NCBI GenBank assembly: GCA_965262595.1
Contig: OZ253548.1
Location: forward strand, 2,604,001-2,668,000
Reading direction: 5' to 3'
Source of the DNA: CATQHB01 sp965262595
GTDB lineage: Bacteria > Chloroflexota > Dehalococcoidia > Lucifugimonadales > UBA3495
DNA length: 64,000 nucleotides
Shown here: positions 37,140 to 46,270 of the stretch, piece by piece
How the letters are laid out: every line of letters starts with the position of its first letter
Numbering within the stretch: position 1 is the stretch's first letter
Position numbers and translations under genes: made by a program
Notes under the pieces: generated by a model
The model's database searches: none
Told to the model about the DNA's origin: nothing
What the model saw: only the letters and a program-made list of their open reading frames with translations

Positions 37140-37225
37140 GCCAGGGTTCAACGTTTGGGGCGGACCGGCGCGGCTGCCCCAATCCGTTACCCCGATCCGT
37201 TGCTCGACCAGGGATTGATTAAAGT

Positions 37226-37250
37226 AAGGGCAACCACATCGGTTGCCCTT
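37226..37250 (+). terminator. Terminator of the nitrate operon
   Basis: A 10-bp perfect stem (AAGGGCAACC with GGTTGCCCTT) and a five-base loop, followed by TCATT, lie 87 bases after narK. Confidence 0.7.
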
Positions 37251-37629
37251 TCATTCGGATTGGTATCGGCCGGATTGGTATCGGCGGTTGGTCGCGGCCC
37301 TCGAACCTTCCGTCTCCTATTATTCCGGCGCAGCATCCCGGCGCAGACCGAATTTCGGTGTCCTCCTTCTTCTACGCTTCTACGCTTCTACGGGCGGTGC
37401 GGAATCCGAAAAAACACCGGGCGGCCATTGGGGCGGGGACTTGGCAACCCCGACGGTACGAGTGACTTATTTGGAAGCCGTCGCCGGAGAACTGAAAAGA
37501 AAACTGAAAAAGGCTCCCATCGGGGCGCCCCGGTTGGTTGGTGGTGCAGGGTGGCTTAATGCCGGGGGGCAGCCATAAGGTTTGCCCGCCGCCGTTTCAA
37601 GATTGCCCCGGCCGCGGCATCAACGGCTA
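37251..37629. other. Gap before tRNA-Gly
   Basis: No gene is recognised. Direct repeats are present: GGATTGGTATCGGCC twice near 37257-37287, and TTCTACGC three times near 37370-37390. Confidence 0.5.
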
Positions 37630-37658
37630 TGGACAAGCGGGGGCAGTCTTAATATAAT
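37630..37658 (+). promoter_or_regulatory. Promoter of tRNA-Gly
   Basis: TGGACA (37630-37635) and a consensus TATAAT (37653-37658) are 17 bases apart, 15 bases before the tRNA. Confidence 0.7.
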
Positions 37659-37673
37659 TGAATACAGGTTCCA

Positions 37674-37748
37674 GCGGCAGTGGCTCAGTGGTAGAGCATC
37701 TCCTTGCCAAGGAGAGGGTCGTGGGTTCGAATCCCATCTGCCGCTCCA
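37674..37748 (+). tRNA. tRNA-Gly (GCC)
   Basis: The cloverleaf is complete: acceptor GCGGCAG/CTGCCGC, D arm GCTC-AGTGGTA-GAGC, anticodon stem TCTCC/GGAGA around TTGCCAA (anticodon GCC), and T arm GTGGG-TTCGAAT-CCCAT. The mature 3' end is at 37745 and a genome-encoded CCA follows at 37746-37748, unlike the tRNA-Phe gene. Confidence 0.97.
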
Positions 37749-37793
37749 TACCTCTCCCGGCGCTCTCCCCACTTCCTTTCGGCCTTTAAGTCC

Positions 37794-38606
37794 TTAAGAC
37801 GACTCCGGCGACGCTTCCACCGGCATTCCGCGGTTCATCCATTCCAGATAGGAGCCGTCGTACAGCCGCACGTTGTAGCCCAACTGTTTCAAGGCCAGGT
37901 AGCCCACCGACGCCCGGATGCCGCTGCGGCAGTAGGCGATGACCGTATCGTCTTTGCCAACGTTCCGCGAATCCAGCATTTCCTGCAATGCTTCGGGCGA
38001 TTGCAGATAAGCGCCGCTTTCCCCGGCCAGCTCCTGCCAGACCAGGTTGACCGCCCCGGGTATGTGCCCTGGCCGCTCGTCCAAATCGGGCATACCGTTG
38101 TACTCATCCTGACTGCGCAAGTCCAGCAGCGTCAGTCCGCCGGCCGGGGCGCCGGCAACGTCGAGCTGGCTGGAAACATCTTCCAAAGTGGCCCGCACCT
38201 GGGGGTTAACCTGGGGGGCGAATTGGTTGGCCGTTGGCCGTACCGGACGATAGAACTTGGCCCGCCCCTGGGCCGCCCATTCCTCGAAAAAGATGTCCAT
38301 TATGTGGACATCGGTATAGCCTAGGTACTCCAGAACCCAGGTGAGCAGGGCCGCATTTCGGCCGTCGCCCCCGTCATAGAGGATCAGGGTAGTATCTTCG
38401 CTCAGCCCCACCGACCCCATGAACTCGGCCAGTTCATACACCGACAGCAGTTTACCTTCCCGGTCGAACAACCGGACGGCGGGCAGGTTCACCGCGGTTC
38501 GGATGTGACCCTGCATATACCGCATGGGGCCTCGGGGGTCGATCAGCAGATATCCGGGGACTTCCAGCTTATCTGCCACCCAATCGGCGGAAACGAATAC
38601 GGCCAT
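37794..38606 (-). CDS. Tandem-domain thiosulfate/3-mercaptopyruvate sulfurtransferase
   Basis: Two rhodanese domains lie in 270 residues. The C-terminal domain is catalytic, with the persulfide cysteine in VIAYCRSGIRASVGYLAL. The N-terminal domain has LILYDGGDGRNAALLTW, where aspartate replaces cysteine, as in other two-domain rhodaneses. The enzyme moves sulfane sulfur from thiosulfate or 3-mercaptopyruvate to a thiol or cyanide. CRSGIR is closer to thiosulfate-type loops than to the CGSGVT loop of mercaptopyruvate enzymes. No signal peptide. It stands alone. Confidence 0.9.
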   Translation of the reverse strand: MAVFVSADWVADKLEVPGYLLIDPRGPMRYMQGHIRTAVNLPAVRLFDREGKLLSVYELAEFMGSVGLSEDTTLILYDGGDGRNAALLTWVLEYLGYTDVHIMDIFFEEWAAQGRAKFYRPVRPTANQFAPQVNPQVRATLEDVSSQLDVAGAPAGGLTLLDLRSQDEYNGMPDLDERPGHIPGAVNLVWQELAGESGAYLQSPEALQEMLDSRNVGKDDTVIAYCRSGIRASVGYLALKQLGYNVRLYDGSYLEWMNRGMPVEASPESS

Positions 38607-38640
38607 AATTGCTCCAGGATATTGTTATGGTTGCCGGACG

Positions 38641-38789
38641 CCCTCACCCCGGCCCGCTTCCCCTGGGGAGGGGGAACTAAACGCCCTCCCGCTTTGGGGG
38701 AAAGAGCCGGAGTGACCGGGTCTTACTTTCTCCAGGGTCAGTCAGGGAAGATACTGCCGCTCCTCCAAGGAGAGGGTTAGGGTGAAGGG
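38641..38789. repeat. Palindromic intergenic repeat (CCCTCACCC...GGGTGAAGGG type)
   Basis: The ends CCCTCACCCC and GGGTTAGGGTGAAGGG are inverted, and internal CCCCTGGGGAGGGGG and CTCCAAGGAGAGGG form further arms. This looks like a dispersed non-coding element between the rhodanese and OsmC genes. Confidence 0.6.
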
Positions 38790-38802
38790 CCCCGGTAATT
38801 TC

Positions 38803-39339
38803 CTAACCCACCATCTCGAAATCGGTCGCGACGGAAGTGGGATTTACTACTGACTGGGTGACCGGAGAGCCTTCCACCGCCAGCCGCCAGATTTCTCGCA
38901 GGGTTGCCTCATCGGCATCGGCGCGGACAAAGCATTTGGCGGAGATTCTGCCGTAACCGGGATTGCCCTCGTCCTCGACGCCGGCCCACTTGCGAATGTT
39001 ATCGAAGTAGCCTTCTACGGCCACCTCCAGGTCGTGGATACGTACGCCCTGCTTGGTGGCGTTAACCACGAAACCCACGGTCATACAACTGCCAATGGCC
39101 GAGAGGAGTTGCTCGTGGGCGCTGGCGGCCACGTCGGTGGCAGTGAGGTCACCGGGCTCGTCCATGTCAATCTGGTGATTCCGCATATAGGCGCGGGCCC
39201 GCATTCCGTCCTGCCAAACCACCCGGGACTTCCAGGGACCGGTTACGGCGTTGAAGACATCGGGGTCTTTAAAGGAATCCAGAACCTGGGTGAGCTTCTC
39301 CCGGGGGAGACCGTTGAGGTCGCGTTCTTCTTCCGCCAT
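38803..39339 (-). CDS. OsmC-family protein
   Basis: OsmC/Ohr proteins are thiol peroxidases that use two cysteines. Here the C-terminal-type cysteine is in LLSAIGSCMTVGFV, in the usual helix, followed by DLEVAVEGYFDN. The second cysteine may be in ISAKCFVRADADEA. At 178 residues it belongs to the YhfA/OsmC-like branch rather than Ohr. Both active-site positions are Cys codons, so it is not a selenoprotein despite selenium use nearby. It stands alone. Confidence 0.85.
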   Translation of the reverse strand: MAEEERDLNGLPREKLTQVLDSFKDPDVFNAVTGPWKSRVVWQDGMRARAYMRNHQIDMDEPGDLTATDVAASAHEQLLSAIGSCMTVGFVVNATKQGVRIHDLEVAVEGYFDNIRKWAGVEDEGNPGYGRISAKCFVRADADEATLREIWRLAVEGSPVTQSVVNPTSVATDFEMVG

Positions 39340-39556
39340 GTTGTCCTCCTAAATTTCCAGGGGTTAATTTACATGGGGGTACAGTGCTTACAGGATGATT
39401 TCAGGAAGCGGCTTGGCAATTTTGTACTGCCAAGCGACTGATTTTACGGAAACCCGGAATCCCATATAGCCTGTCGTTCCATGTTCGAGTAATCGGTTTT
39501 GAGTATTCGGCGCGCCTACCGGAACTACCTGGCCGGAACTACCTGGCCGGAATTAC

Positions 39557-40720
39557 CTAGCCATACAGCTTGCGCAACTCCATCGCAGCCTGGGAAATGA
39601 CCTTCATCTTTTGAAAAGCGCCTTCTACTGAATTAATGTTCCGCTCCGCGAAGGTGCCGAAGCCGCAGTCCGGGTTCAGGTAAATCTTGGACGGTTCAAA
39701 GTATTCCAGCATTTCCTTGACCCGTTCCACGATCATTGCCGGAGTCTCCAGTTCGTCGGTGCGGGGGTTGACCACGCCCAGCCCAATTTCCTTCTCGTTG
39801 GCGTATTCCTTGAAGACCTCCATCTCTCCGGCCCGGGGCGTGGCGCACTCCAGCACCAACTGGTCCACATTCATCTGCATCAGGTAGGGCAGCAGCGGGC
39901 CGTAGTTGCCGGTGAGCAAAACATCCTCACGGCGGCTCCAGTTGCCCCGGCAGATGTGCACCCCCAGTTTGATGCCGGTAATCCCGTCGGTCACTTCGTT
40001 CATCAGACGCAGGGCAAACTCCAACTCGGTAGTTGGGTCCCGCCGCTGGGGGAGGGAAGCGCACATAAAGGTCTCGCTGGTTTCCTCGCCCAATACCACC
40101 TGGGTCAGGATTGGCTCGTCGTACTGAATGAAATCCGCTCCCTGGGCCTTGAGGGCCAGCGTCTCCTCGCGCAGGATGGCGACCACGTCCTGGGCCAGGT
40201 CTTCGGGCGTCGGATAAATCTTGTCGGACAGACCCTCAAACCAACTGGATCGGGTCAGCATATAGGGGCCGGGCAGGGGTATCTTGATGGCCCGGTCGGT
40301 ATGACTCTTCAGGAAGGCCAGCTCGTCCAGGGACAGGCCTTCCTGGGCTGAGATTTTACCGGTCACGATGGGGCTCTTGATGGCGAAGGCCGGCACGTCC
40401 AGCGCCCGCAGCACTTCCTCCAGCCGGGCCCGGTCGTTGGCATAGTCCAGCAGCTCGGAGACCTTCATCAGCTGCATACCGGCAATCTTGCCGACCACAT
40501 AGGAATAGAAATTATCCCGTCGCTGCTCCCCGTCGCTGATGATGTCGGTGCCGGCTTCTTCCTGATACCTCAGGGCTTCCAGCACGGCGCGGTCGGCCAC
40601 CACGTTGAACTCGTCCTCGGAAATCTCATCTTCCTGCCGCCGGCGCAATGCTTGAATTAGTTCCGGGGGCCGGGGCCAACTGCCGACCACGGTAACCGGG
40701 AATAGGGGTAGATTTGCCAT
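39557..40720 (-). CDS. Methionine synthase (MetE C-terminal domain)-like protein
   Basis: The 387-residue protein is a stand-alone cobalamin-independent methionine synthase catalytic domain (UROD/MetE-like). Zinc ligands can be placed in GVHICRGNW (H-x-C) and YLNPDCGFGTFA (C). FPVTVVGSWPRP and DIISDGEQRR are family blocks. Proteins of this size lack the N-terminal folate-binding half of MetE. They may transfer methyl groups from a different donor, such as methylcobalamin or a methylated corrinoid protein, so homocysteine methylation is likely but not certain. Confidence 0.82.
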   Translation of the reverse strand: MANLPLFPVTVVGSWPRPPELIQALRRRQEDEISEDEFNVVADRAVLEALRYQEEAGTDIISDGEQRRDNFYSYVVGKIAGMQLMKVSELLDYANDRARLEEVLRALDVPAFAIKSPIVTGKISAQEGLSLDELAFLKSHTDRAIKIPLPGPYMLTRSSWFEGLSDKIYPTPEDLAQDVVAILREETLALKAQGADFIQYDEPILTQVVLGEETSETFMCASLPQRRDPTTELEFALRLMNEVTDGITGIKLGVHICRGNWSRREDVLLTGNYGPLLPYLMQMNVDQLVLECATPRAGEMEVFKEYANEKEIGLGVVNPRTDELETPAMIVERVKEMLEYFEPSKIYLNPDCGFGTFAERNINSVEGAFQKMKVISQAAMELRKLYG

Positions 40721-40780
40721 TATGCTTTCTCCTCAGGTTCGTCTCGACGGTTCATATTCGCCGGTTCGAGGCGGGGCGGG

Positions 40781-41554
40781 CTAATTGGCCCACTTGGGTT
40801 CTCGCTTGTCCAGAAAGGCGGTAATGCCCTCCTGCCCGTCTTCGGCCATCAGGTTCTCCACCATTACCCGTTGCGTCAGCGCGTAGGCCGCCGGCCGGTC
40901 GCACTGCAACTGGCGATAAAAGGCCTCCTTGCCGATGGCCAGGGTGTAGGAGCTGGCCTTGGCGATGTGCCGTGCCAGGGTCATAACTTGCTCCTCCAGC
41001 TCGTCCGGGGGAACCACCCGGTTGACCAGCCCCCAGTCCAGCGCCGTCTGCGCCGATATGGGGGCGCCGGTGAGCAGCATCTCCATTGCCTGCTTGGTGT
41101 TTACCGCCCGGGCCAGAGCCACCGCCGGGGTGGAGCAGAACAGGCCGATCTGGACGCCGGGGGTGCAAAAGCTGGCGGTTTCCGATGCTACTGCCAGATC
41201 GCAGGTGGCGGCCAGTTGGCAGCCGGCGGCCGTCGCCAGGCCCTGTACTTGAGCAATTACCGGCTGAGGCAGCAACCGGATTGCCTCCATTACCGCGGTG
41301 CATTCGGCAAAAATGCCGGTGTAGCTTTCCGCATCGGAGCCAACCAGTTCCCGCAGGTCGTGGCCGGAGCTGAACACCGGGCCAACGGAGCGCAGCACCA
41401 CTACCCGCACCTCCGGGTCCGCCTTAATCCGTTCCAGCCGGTCTTTCAGGGCCGCCAGCACCGGGCTGGACAGCGCGTGACGCCGTTTCGGGTTGTTCAG
41501 CGTCAGTGTGGCAATGTGATCAACCAGGTCATAGATGACCAACGGCTCGGACAT
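40781..41554 (-). CDS. Enoyl-CoA hydratase/isomerase family protein
   Basis: This second crotonase-family gene of the window has oxyanion-hole segments in VFSSGHDLRELVG and AQVQGLATAAGCQLAATCDL, and GVQIGLFCSTPAVALAR in place of the glutamate-bearing loop of true hydratases. It resembles ECHDC-like and isomerase members, so the reaction is uncertain. The start at 41554 (MSEPLVIYD) follows GAGGAG; a longer frame to 41686 lacks protein-like sequence. Length 257 residues. Confidence 0.86.
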   Translation of the reverse strand: MSEPLVIYDLVDHIATLTLNNPKRRHALSSPVLAALKDRLERIKADPEVRVVVLRSVGPVFSSGHDLRELVGSDAESYTGIFAECTAVMEAIRLLPQPVIAQVQGLATAAGCQLAATCDLAVASETASFCTPGVQIGLFCSTPAVALARAVNTKQAMEMLLTGAPISAQTALDWGLVNRVVPPDELEEQVMTLARHIAKASSYTLAIGKEAFYRQLQCDRPAAYALTQRVMVENLMAEDGQEGITAFLDKREPKWAN

Positions 41555-42143
41555 TCCGCGACTCCTCGTTTGGCTTTGGCCCGAATTATTGGCGCCCATT
41601 TCGGGCAAGGCTCCGCTCAAGCCAGGTACTCGGCCAAGCCAGGAAAAGGAGCGGTTTGGCCGGGTTGATTCAGGGCAGTTTAACACTCTTCCCGGTAGAT
41701 GGTCTAGGCGATATTTCCGTACCGCCGCACAATCGCAATCCGGAACTTTGGCTTGGGTTGGCCGCTTTAATTCCGGCCCGCTGTCCTACCGTCATTCCGG
41801 AGAAACCGGGGTTCCAGAGAATCCCGGCAAAGGCCATCCATCCTCCGGCAAGACTATCCACATTCCGGCCTGCGCCGGCAAGACGACCTAAGGGGATTTT
41901 GGGCGACCTGATTCCTTGCTAATGGTATAAGCGGGTCGGAGTATCCGGCCTCGTTTGAGGGGCCGGCAGGGCAAAAATGACGGGGAGGCTTGATAGCCTC
42001 CCCTACTTTAGTACGGGAAGAATGCGCCCAGCCGCCCTACCGGGCGGTATTCAACCGGCCCAACGGCCCAAACGGGCGGGTTTCCGGCGCAGTTAGCCCG
42101 GTGGCTTGAAGAGTCTGAAATCCTGAAGCCTGAAGCCTAGTGC
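41555..42143. other. Gap with dispersed repeats
   Basis: No gene is seen in about 590 bases. Positions 41792-41886 hold a palindromic repeat of the TCATTCCGG...CCGG type (ACCGTCATTCCGGAGAAACC, then CATTCCGGCCTGCGCCGGCA), related to CCGGCCTGGGCCGG near 18748. GACGGGGAGGCTTGATAGCC at 41979 forms a separate small element. Confidence 0.55.
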
Positions 42144-43229
42144 CTAATCGAACACGATGACGCTGCGGGCAACGTTGCCGCCCTTCATATCATCGAAAGC
42201 CTGGTTGAGTTGTTCCAGCTTTACGTGTTGACTGACCAGCTCATCCAGCTTCAGCCGCCCTTGCAGGTAAAACTCGATGTAGCGGGGCATATCGGTGCGG
42301 AACCGATTGGAACCCATGCTGCTGCCCTGAATCCGCCGCTCCCGGCGCAGGAACCCCCCGGCGTCAATCTCGATCATGGTGCCCTCGGGAATCATCCCGA
42401 TAATCGTAGCGGCGCCGCCGGGCCGGAGCATTTCGTAGCATTGCTCGGCGGTCTCCTTCAATCCGATGGCCTCAAAAGAGTAATCCACCCCGCCGTCGGT
42501 CAAGTCCCGAATCTTCTGGACCACCTCGCCGCCGGAGGCGTCAATAACGTCGGTAGCCCCGAACTCCCGGGCCAGGGTCAGCTTGGTTTCCACCGTGTCG
42601 ATGGCGATGATCCGCAAAGCCCCGGCCAGAGCGGCCCCCTGAATACAATTCAGTCCCACGCCGCCGCAGCCCACCACGGCCACGGTGCTGCCCGGCTCCA
42701 CCCGGGCGGTGTTCAGCACCGCGCCCAAGCCGGTGGTGGCGCCGCACCCGATCAGGGCCAGCCGGTCGAAAGGCACGTCTTCGCGCACCTTGACCAGGGC
42801 ATGCTCGTGGACCAGCATCTCCTCGGCATAGGAACCAAGCTGGGCGAACTGGGTCAGGGCGGTGGCTCCCTGCCGCAGTCGGGGCGGTTGGTCGGCGCTG
42901 CGTACCACGTCGGTGCGGGTGCAGAGGACGGGTTGGCCCCGCAGGCAGAATTCGCAATGTCCGCAAAAGACGGAAAGACAGGTAATTACCGTATCTCCCC
43001 GCTTGACGTAGGTTACCTGCTCTCCCACCGCCTCCACCGTTCCGGCGGCTTCGTGGCCGAGGACGGCCGGCATTTGGATACTGTATTTACCCTCGACAAA
43101 GTGGAGGTCGCTGTGACAGACCCCGCTGGCCCGAGTGCGAATCAACACCTCCCGAGGGCCGGGGGCATCCACCTGCACCTCTTCCACTTCCAGGGGTAGG
43201 TTTACTTCGCGTAATACGGCGGCCTTCAT
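42144..43229 (-). CDS. Zinc-dependent alcohol dehydrogenase (class III-like MDR)
   Basis: This medium-chain dehydrogenase binds catalytic zinc through GVCHSDLHF and GHEAAGTVEAVG and structural zinc through the four-cysteine lobe CGHCEFCLRGQPVLC. The NAD-binding motif is VVGCGGVGLNCIQGAAL. At 361 residues it resembles class III and Rhodococcus NDMA-type alcohol dehydrogenases. Substrate unknown. The start at 43229 follows GGAGGTGAGGC. No partner gene is adjacent. Confidence 0.9.
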   Translation of the reverse strand: MKAAVLREVNLPLEVEEVQVDAPGPREVLIRTRASGVCHSDLHFVEGKYSIQMPAVLGHEAAGTVEAVGEQVTYVKRGDTVITCLSVFCGHCEFCLRGQPVLCTRTDVVRSADQPPRLRQGATALTQFAQLGSYAEEMLVHEHALVKVREDVPFDRLALIGCGATTGLGAVLNTARVEPGSTVAVVGCGGVGLNCIQGAALAGALRIIAIDTVETKLTLAREFGATDVIDASGGEVVQKIRDLTDGGVDYSFEAIGLKETAEQCYEMLRPGGAATIIGMIPEGTMIEIDAGGFLRRERRIQGSSMGSNRFRTDMPRYIEFYLQGRLKLDELVSQHVKLEQLNQAFDDMKGGNVARSVIVFD

Positions 43230-43249
43230 CGCCTCACCTCCTTTCCTTG

Positions 43250-43283
43250 TTTATCCACGAATGGACACGAATTTTCACGAATG
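43250..43283. repeat. Dispersed repeat, copy 1 (ATCCACGAATGGACACGAAT)
   Basis: This 34-base sequence recurs in inverted orientation at 48327-48360 with about four mismatches. Both copies lie in short intergenic spaces. Confidence 0.8.
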
Positions 43284-43466
43284 GGAATTGGAACCCTTGT
43301 GTGGGTTCCGCAAAACGGGATTGGGCTGGATTGAGGGCATTTTAGCAGAAAAGGGGTAGGGGTGGAGGCAGCACAGTAAAGTTAGTGACATACCTGCCTT
43401 GTAAACCGGATGAGCTGCTTGTACCATTTACCCAAGTCAATCTGCGGCCCTAATTAAGGTGATGAC

Positions 43467-43706
43467 GTGAAAACCTACGTTTTTCAGATAGCCATTGAAC
43501 CGGACGAAGAGGGCTGGCGCGCCTTTTATCCTGCCTGGGAAGAAATTGGAGCTTCCACTTGGGGTTATACTCAAGAAGAAGCGCTGAAGAATATCCACGA
43601 AGTCCTTGCCATGATTCTTGAAGAGTTTGAAGAAGCAGGTAAACTCTCCACCGCTACAGAGCATTTAACTGTATCGGAGGATACGCTGGTAGCAGTTAGC
43701 CTTTGA
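43467..43706 (+). CDS. hicB: HicB-family antitoxin
   Basis: The 79-residue protein has the HicB partial RNase H-like fold: KTYVFQIAIEPDEEGWRAFYPAW, then GASTWGYTQEEALKNIHEVL, the usual D/E-G-W...G-x-T-x-E-E-A-L pattern. It lacks a C-terminal DNA-binding domain. The GTG start follows AAGGTG. The stop overlaps the hicA start by four bases, with the antitoxin first. Confidence 0.82.
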   Translation: MKTYVFQIAIEPDEEGWRAFYPAWEEIGASTWGYTQEEALKNIHEVLAMILEEFEEAGKLSTATEHLTVSEDTLVAVSL

Positions 43707-43954
43707 GAGCCATTGACTTTAGCCGCCTTCGTTCTCTAACCGCTCGTAAACTGGCCCAAACCCTCTTGCGGGATGGCTTTTCACCAGGGTATCAAAGAGG
43801 AAGCCACCACCGTTATATCCATTCTGATGGACGCAAAGTAACCGTTCCCTTCAGCCGCGCCGGAGAGACTTTTGCGATAGGAACTCTTCGTAGCATTATC
43901 CAGCGTCAAGCTCAATGGACTGCCGCCGACCTAAGCCGGTTGGGGCTGTATTAA
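43703..43954 (+). CDS. hicA: HicA-family mRNA interferase toxin
   Basis: The 83-residue protein is a double-stranded RNA-binding-like toxin. The catalytic histidine lies in GSHHRYIHSDGRKVTVPF, and LAQTLLRDGFSPGYQRG leads into it. GTLRSIIQRQ is the usual C-terminal helix. It starts with TTG overlapping the hicB stop. Expected to cleave mRNA when the antitoxin is lost. Confidence 0.85.
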   Translation: MRAIDFSRLRSLTARKLAQTLLRDGFSPGYQRGSHHRYIHSDGRKVTVPFSRAGETFAIGTLRSIIQRQAQWTAADLSRLGLY

Positions 43955-44085
43955 CCGCTTACCAATTTCTGAACTTCTACCTTTTCTTCTTCCGACAGAC
44001 TGAACGCTGACCCTCCCCCGTCCAAAACCGCCATCCGGTCTGCTGCAATTTATCCATTGCCCCCGTTTATAGATTCAGAGTATCC

Positions 44086-45018
44086 CTAAAACGGCGGCTT
44101 GAACCCGTCCTTGCCTTCCCCTAACTCCGGCAGCATTTCCCGCAGCACCTCAAATACCACCTGGTAGTGTTCCAGGTATTCTTCCTTGAAGGATGCCCGG
44201 TCGCAGCCGAGTTTTTCGGACATCAGCTCAAAGGCCTTGTCGCGGGTAGTGGCGACGAACTTGCCCCGGTTGAAGTGGAAGGGCTGGGCGATGAATTTCT
44301 GGACTTTGGTTTCCAACAGGCTGTCGGCAAAGGCATAGGGGCTGCTGACCATCAGCAACGGCGTCATCGTGATACAGGCGTCAACGCCAGCCGCCTGCAC
44401 CTCGCTGATGGCGGCCAGCCGCACCGGGTTGGAAGGGCAGAACGGCTCAAAAGTCCGCCGGATGTCCTCGTCGTCGGTGGTAACGGTCATATTAACCTGC
44501 ACCCGCCCGCCGTTGTCCTCAATCTGACGAAATAGGTCGCAGTCCCGCGCCACGTCGGGGCTGCGGGTTTGTACCACCAGCTTGGGCCGGTGACCGTCGG
44601 CCATTACCTCCAGCAGGTGGCGGGTCAGGCCAAATTCCCGCTCCACCGGTTGGTAGGGGTCGGTAACGCTGCTCATATAGATGAGCTTGTCGTCCAGGAA
44701 CTCAGGTCTGCGCTTTAACCGCTTCTCCAGCAGTTCGACGGCATTCTCCTTAACTATGACCCAATAGCCCCAACTATCTCGCTTCTCCACATCCCGACTG
44801 AAAAAGGCGGCGTAGCAATAGGTGCAACCAAAGGAACAGCCGGAATAGGGGTTCAGGGTAAAGTCGTAAGTATCCATGAACCCGGTGGCTTTGGTCAGTA
44901 TTTCGCGGGCCGGGGCATAGGTGACCTCAACATGTCCGATACGCGAAGGGCGGTCAAGGACCGGCGGCGGTCCGGGGCCACTGTCGAACAGAGACGGTTG
45001 CGAAGGCTTGGCAGTCAT
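44086..45018 (-). CDS. Radical SAM protein (SPL-like, Rv2578c family)
   Basis: The radical SAM cluster ligands are C61, C65 and C68 in NPYSGCSFGCTYCYAAFF (C-x3-C-x2-C), in the context shared with spore-photoproduct-lyase-like and Rv2578c-type proteins. KLVVQTRSPDVARDCDLF and VQVNMTVTTDDEDIRRTFEP are conserved blocks. At 310 residues it is full length. These stand-alone proteins have no established reaction; DNA photoproduct repair is one suggestion from homology. It is on the minus strand downstream of the broken gene at 45067-46090. Confidence 0.85.
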   Translation of the reverse strand: MTAKPSQPSLFDSGPGPPPVLDRPSRIGHVEVTYAPAREILTKATGFMDTYDFTLNPYSGCSFGCTYCYAAFFSRDVEKRDSWGYWVIVKENAVELLEKRLKRRPEFLDDKLIYMSSVTDPYQPVEREFGLTRHLLEVMADGHRPKLVVQTRSPDVARDCDLFRQIEDNGGRVQVNMTVTTDDEDIRRTFEPFCPSNPVRLAAISEVQAAGVDACITMTPLLMVSSPYAFADSLLETKVQKFIAQPFHFNRGKFVATTRDKAFELMSEKLGCDRASFKEEYLEHYQVVFEVLREMLPELGEGKDGFKPPF

Positions 45019-45066
45019 AACTCACTCGCATTTACAACGTTTCTGGTCTGCTTTTTCGGGAAGCGT

Positions 45067-46090
45067 TTAGAAAGGAAGGTCGTCAATGTCATCGGGGGTG
45101 GCTTGATTTCTAGTATAGATGAAACCGTTAGCCTCGAATAGATGCGTTACCCATTCTGTAGGGCATCGGGTTAAATAGCTTTCTACGAGACTTATATTTT
45201 GTTGCGTTAATCCGTTTGAATTTGCTTTAGTTTTAAGTTCGAATGTCTTAAAAAGCTCATTTCTGAACTTGGTAGCGAGCTCGAATTTCCCTTTTAGTTC
45301 GAACGAGTCCCCGCTGAGTGACAAAGTCTCTCCTCTATATTCTGCGGTGGTTGGTGAAAAGGCATGTTCGCTATTGGGTTGGTGAAAAGGCATGTTCGCT
45401 ATTGGGTTGGCGAAAAGTAACCAAGACCACGTCTGGACTGCCCTTCTCGACATAGCTGGCTAGAGTCCTATTCAAGCTGGTTGCTAAGTCTTTATATGCG
45501 ACATGAAACAAACCAAGCCAACGGATTGCGTTTGCGTCGTCCGGATAATCAAACCTTAATTTGTGACATACTTGCCTGAGGGCGTGAAGTTCCGGGTATT
45601 CCTTCAGGTTGCCAATTTCCCTGAAAAAAGTCCGCCATATTTTCCAGCCGATATCAGTCATTGCACGGCAAGGGTCACTTGAATTAATTATAAGCTGGGG
45701 GTAAGGCTTCCTTTTTTCTAGGGTATCTGATGCTGCCAGGACCAGAGCAAATTGCATCGCTAGTTCGCCACATCCGAAATCATTGACGTATAACTGACCG
45801 TTGCCCGTCTTGAGGGGATTCAATATCTCTGGCACCTTTTGGATTGCAGAGTACGCCAAGTTTATATGCCCCGGTTGATACCAAGTAGAATATAAGAGCG
45901 CATCCCAATCGTCATATTCGGGCATTGCGCCAGTGCTGAGTGCACGAAAAGAATCCAATGTCTTGTAGATTCCCTGAACGAATTGCAGGTCGCTCGATTT
46001 GCTCGCCAATCTGTCAAGCTCAGACTTAGCCACAGTCACAACTGCTTTGTCCAATGCCCTAGTAACAGCCGCCAGTTTCTTTTTGTCCAT
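45067..46090 (-). pseudogene. Methyltransferase-like gene broken by a 28-bp tandem duplication
   Basis: The upstream frame (46090 to 45371) encodes 239 residues ending shortly after RQPNSEHAFSPT. The same peptide then recurs in another frame that continues to 45067 (…DDIDDLPF). Removing one of the two identical 28-bp copies (45351-45378, 45379-45406) gives one 331-residue frame with no stop. The restored protein has LYVNDFGCGELAMQFALVLA and IINSSDPCRAM, a pattern like SAM-binding motifs; otherwise it is not recognised. The gene is AT-richer than its neighbours. The break could be real, phase-variable or an assembly error. Confidence 0.8.
45351..45406. repeat. Perfect 28-bp tandem duplication
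   Basis: The unit beginning TTGGTGAAAAGGCATGTTCG is present twice in full, with a third partial copy (TTGGCGAAAAG) at 45407-45417. Because 28 is not a multiple of three, it shifts the frame of the host gene by one. Confidence 0.95.
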
Positions 46091-46188
46091 TAAGTGAATA
46101 CACCATCAAAGGTATTTGCAAAGGTATTTGGCCTAATGATAGTAAATTGCTCGGCCATCTTCAACGAGGTACTGTCGGTAATAGGACA

Positions 46189-46217
46189 TTGGTAGCTTTA
46201 CCCCAATATGCTACAAT
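46189..46217 (+). promoter_or_regulatory. Possible promoter of the MBL-fold gene
   Basis: TTGGTA (46189-46194) and TACAAT (46212-46217) are 17 bases apart, 53 bases before the start codon. Confidence 0.5.
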
Positions 46218-46270
46218 AACCACCGTCTATGCCCCGGTTTCCCCATCTTGCTCCTTGTGGAGGCACGGTT

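Noticed and set aside
38803..39339. OsmC, rhodanese and nitrate reductase as further selenoproteins
   Set aside because: These families can contain Sec, but all active-site positions here are Cys codons and no in-frame TGA interrupts them.
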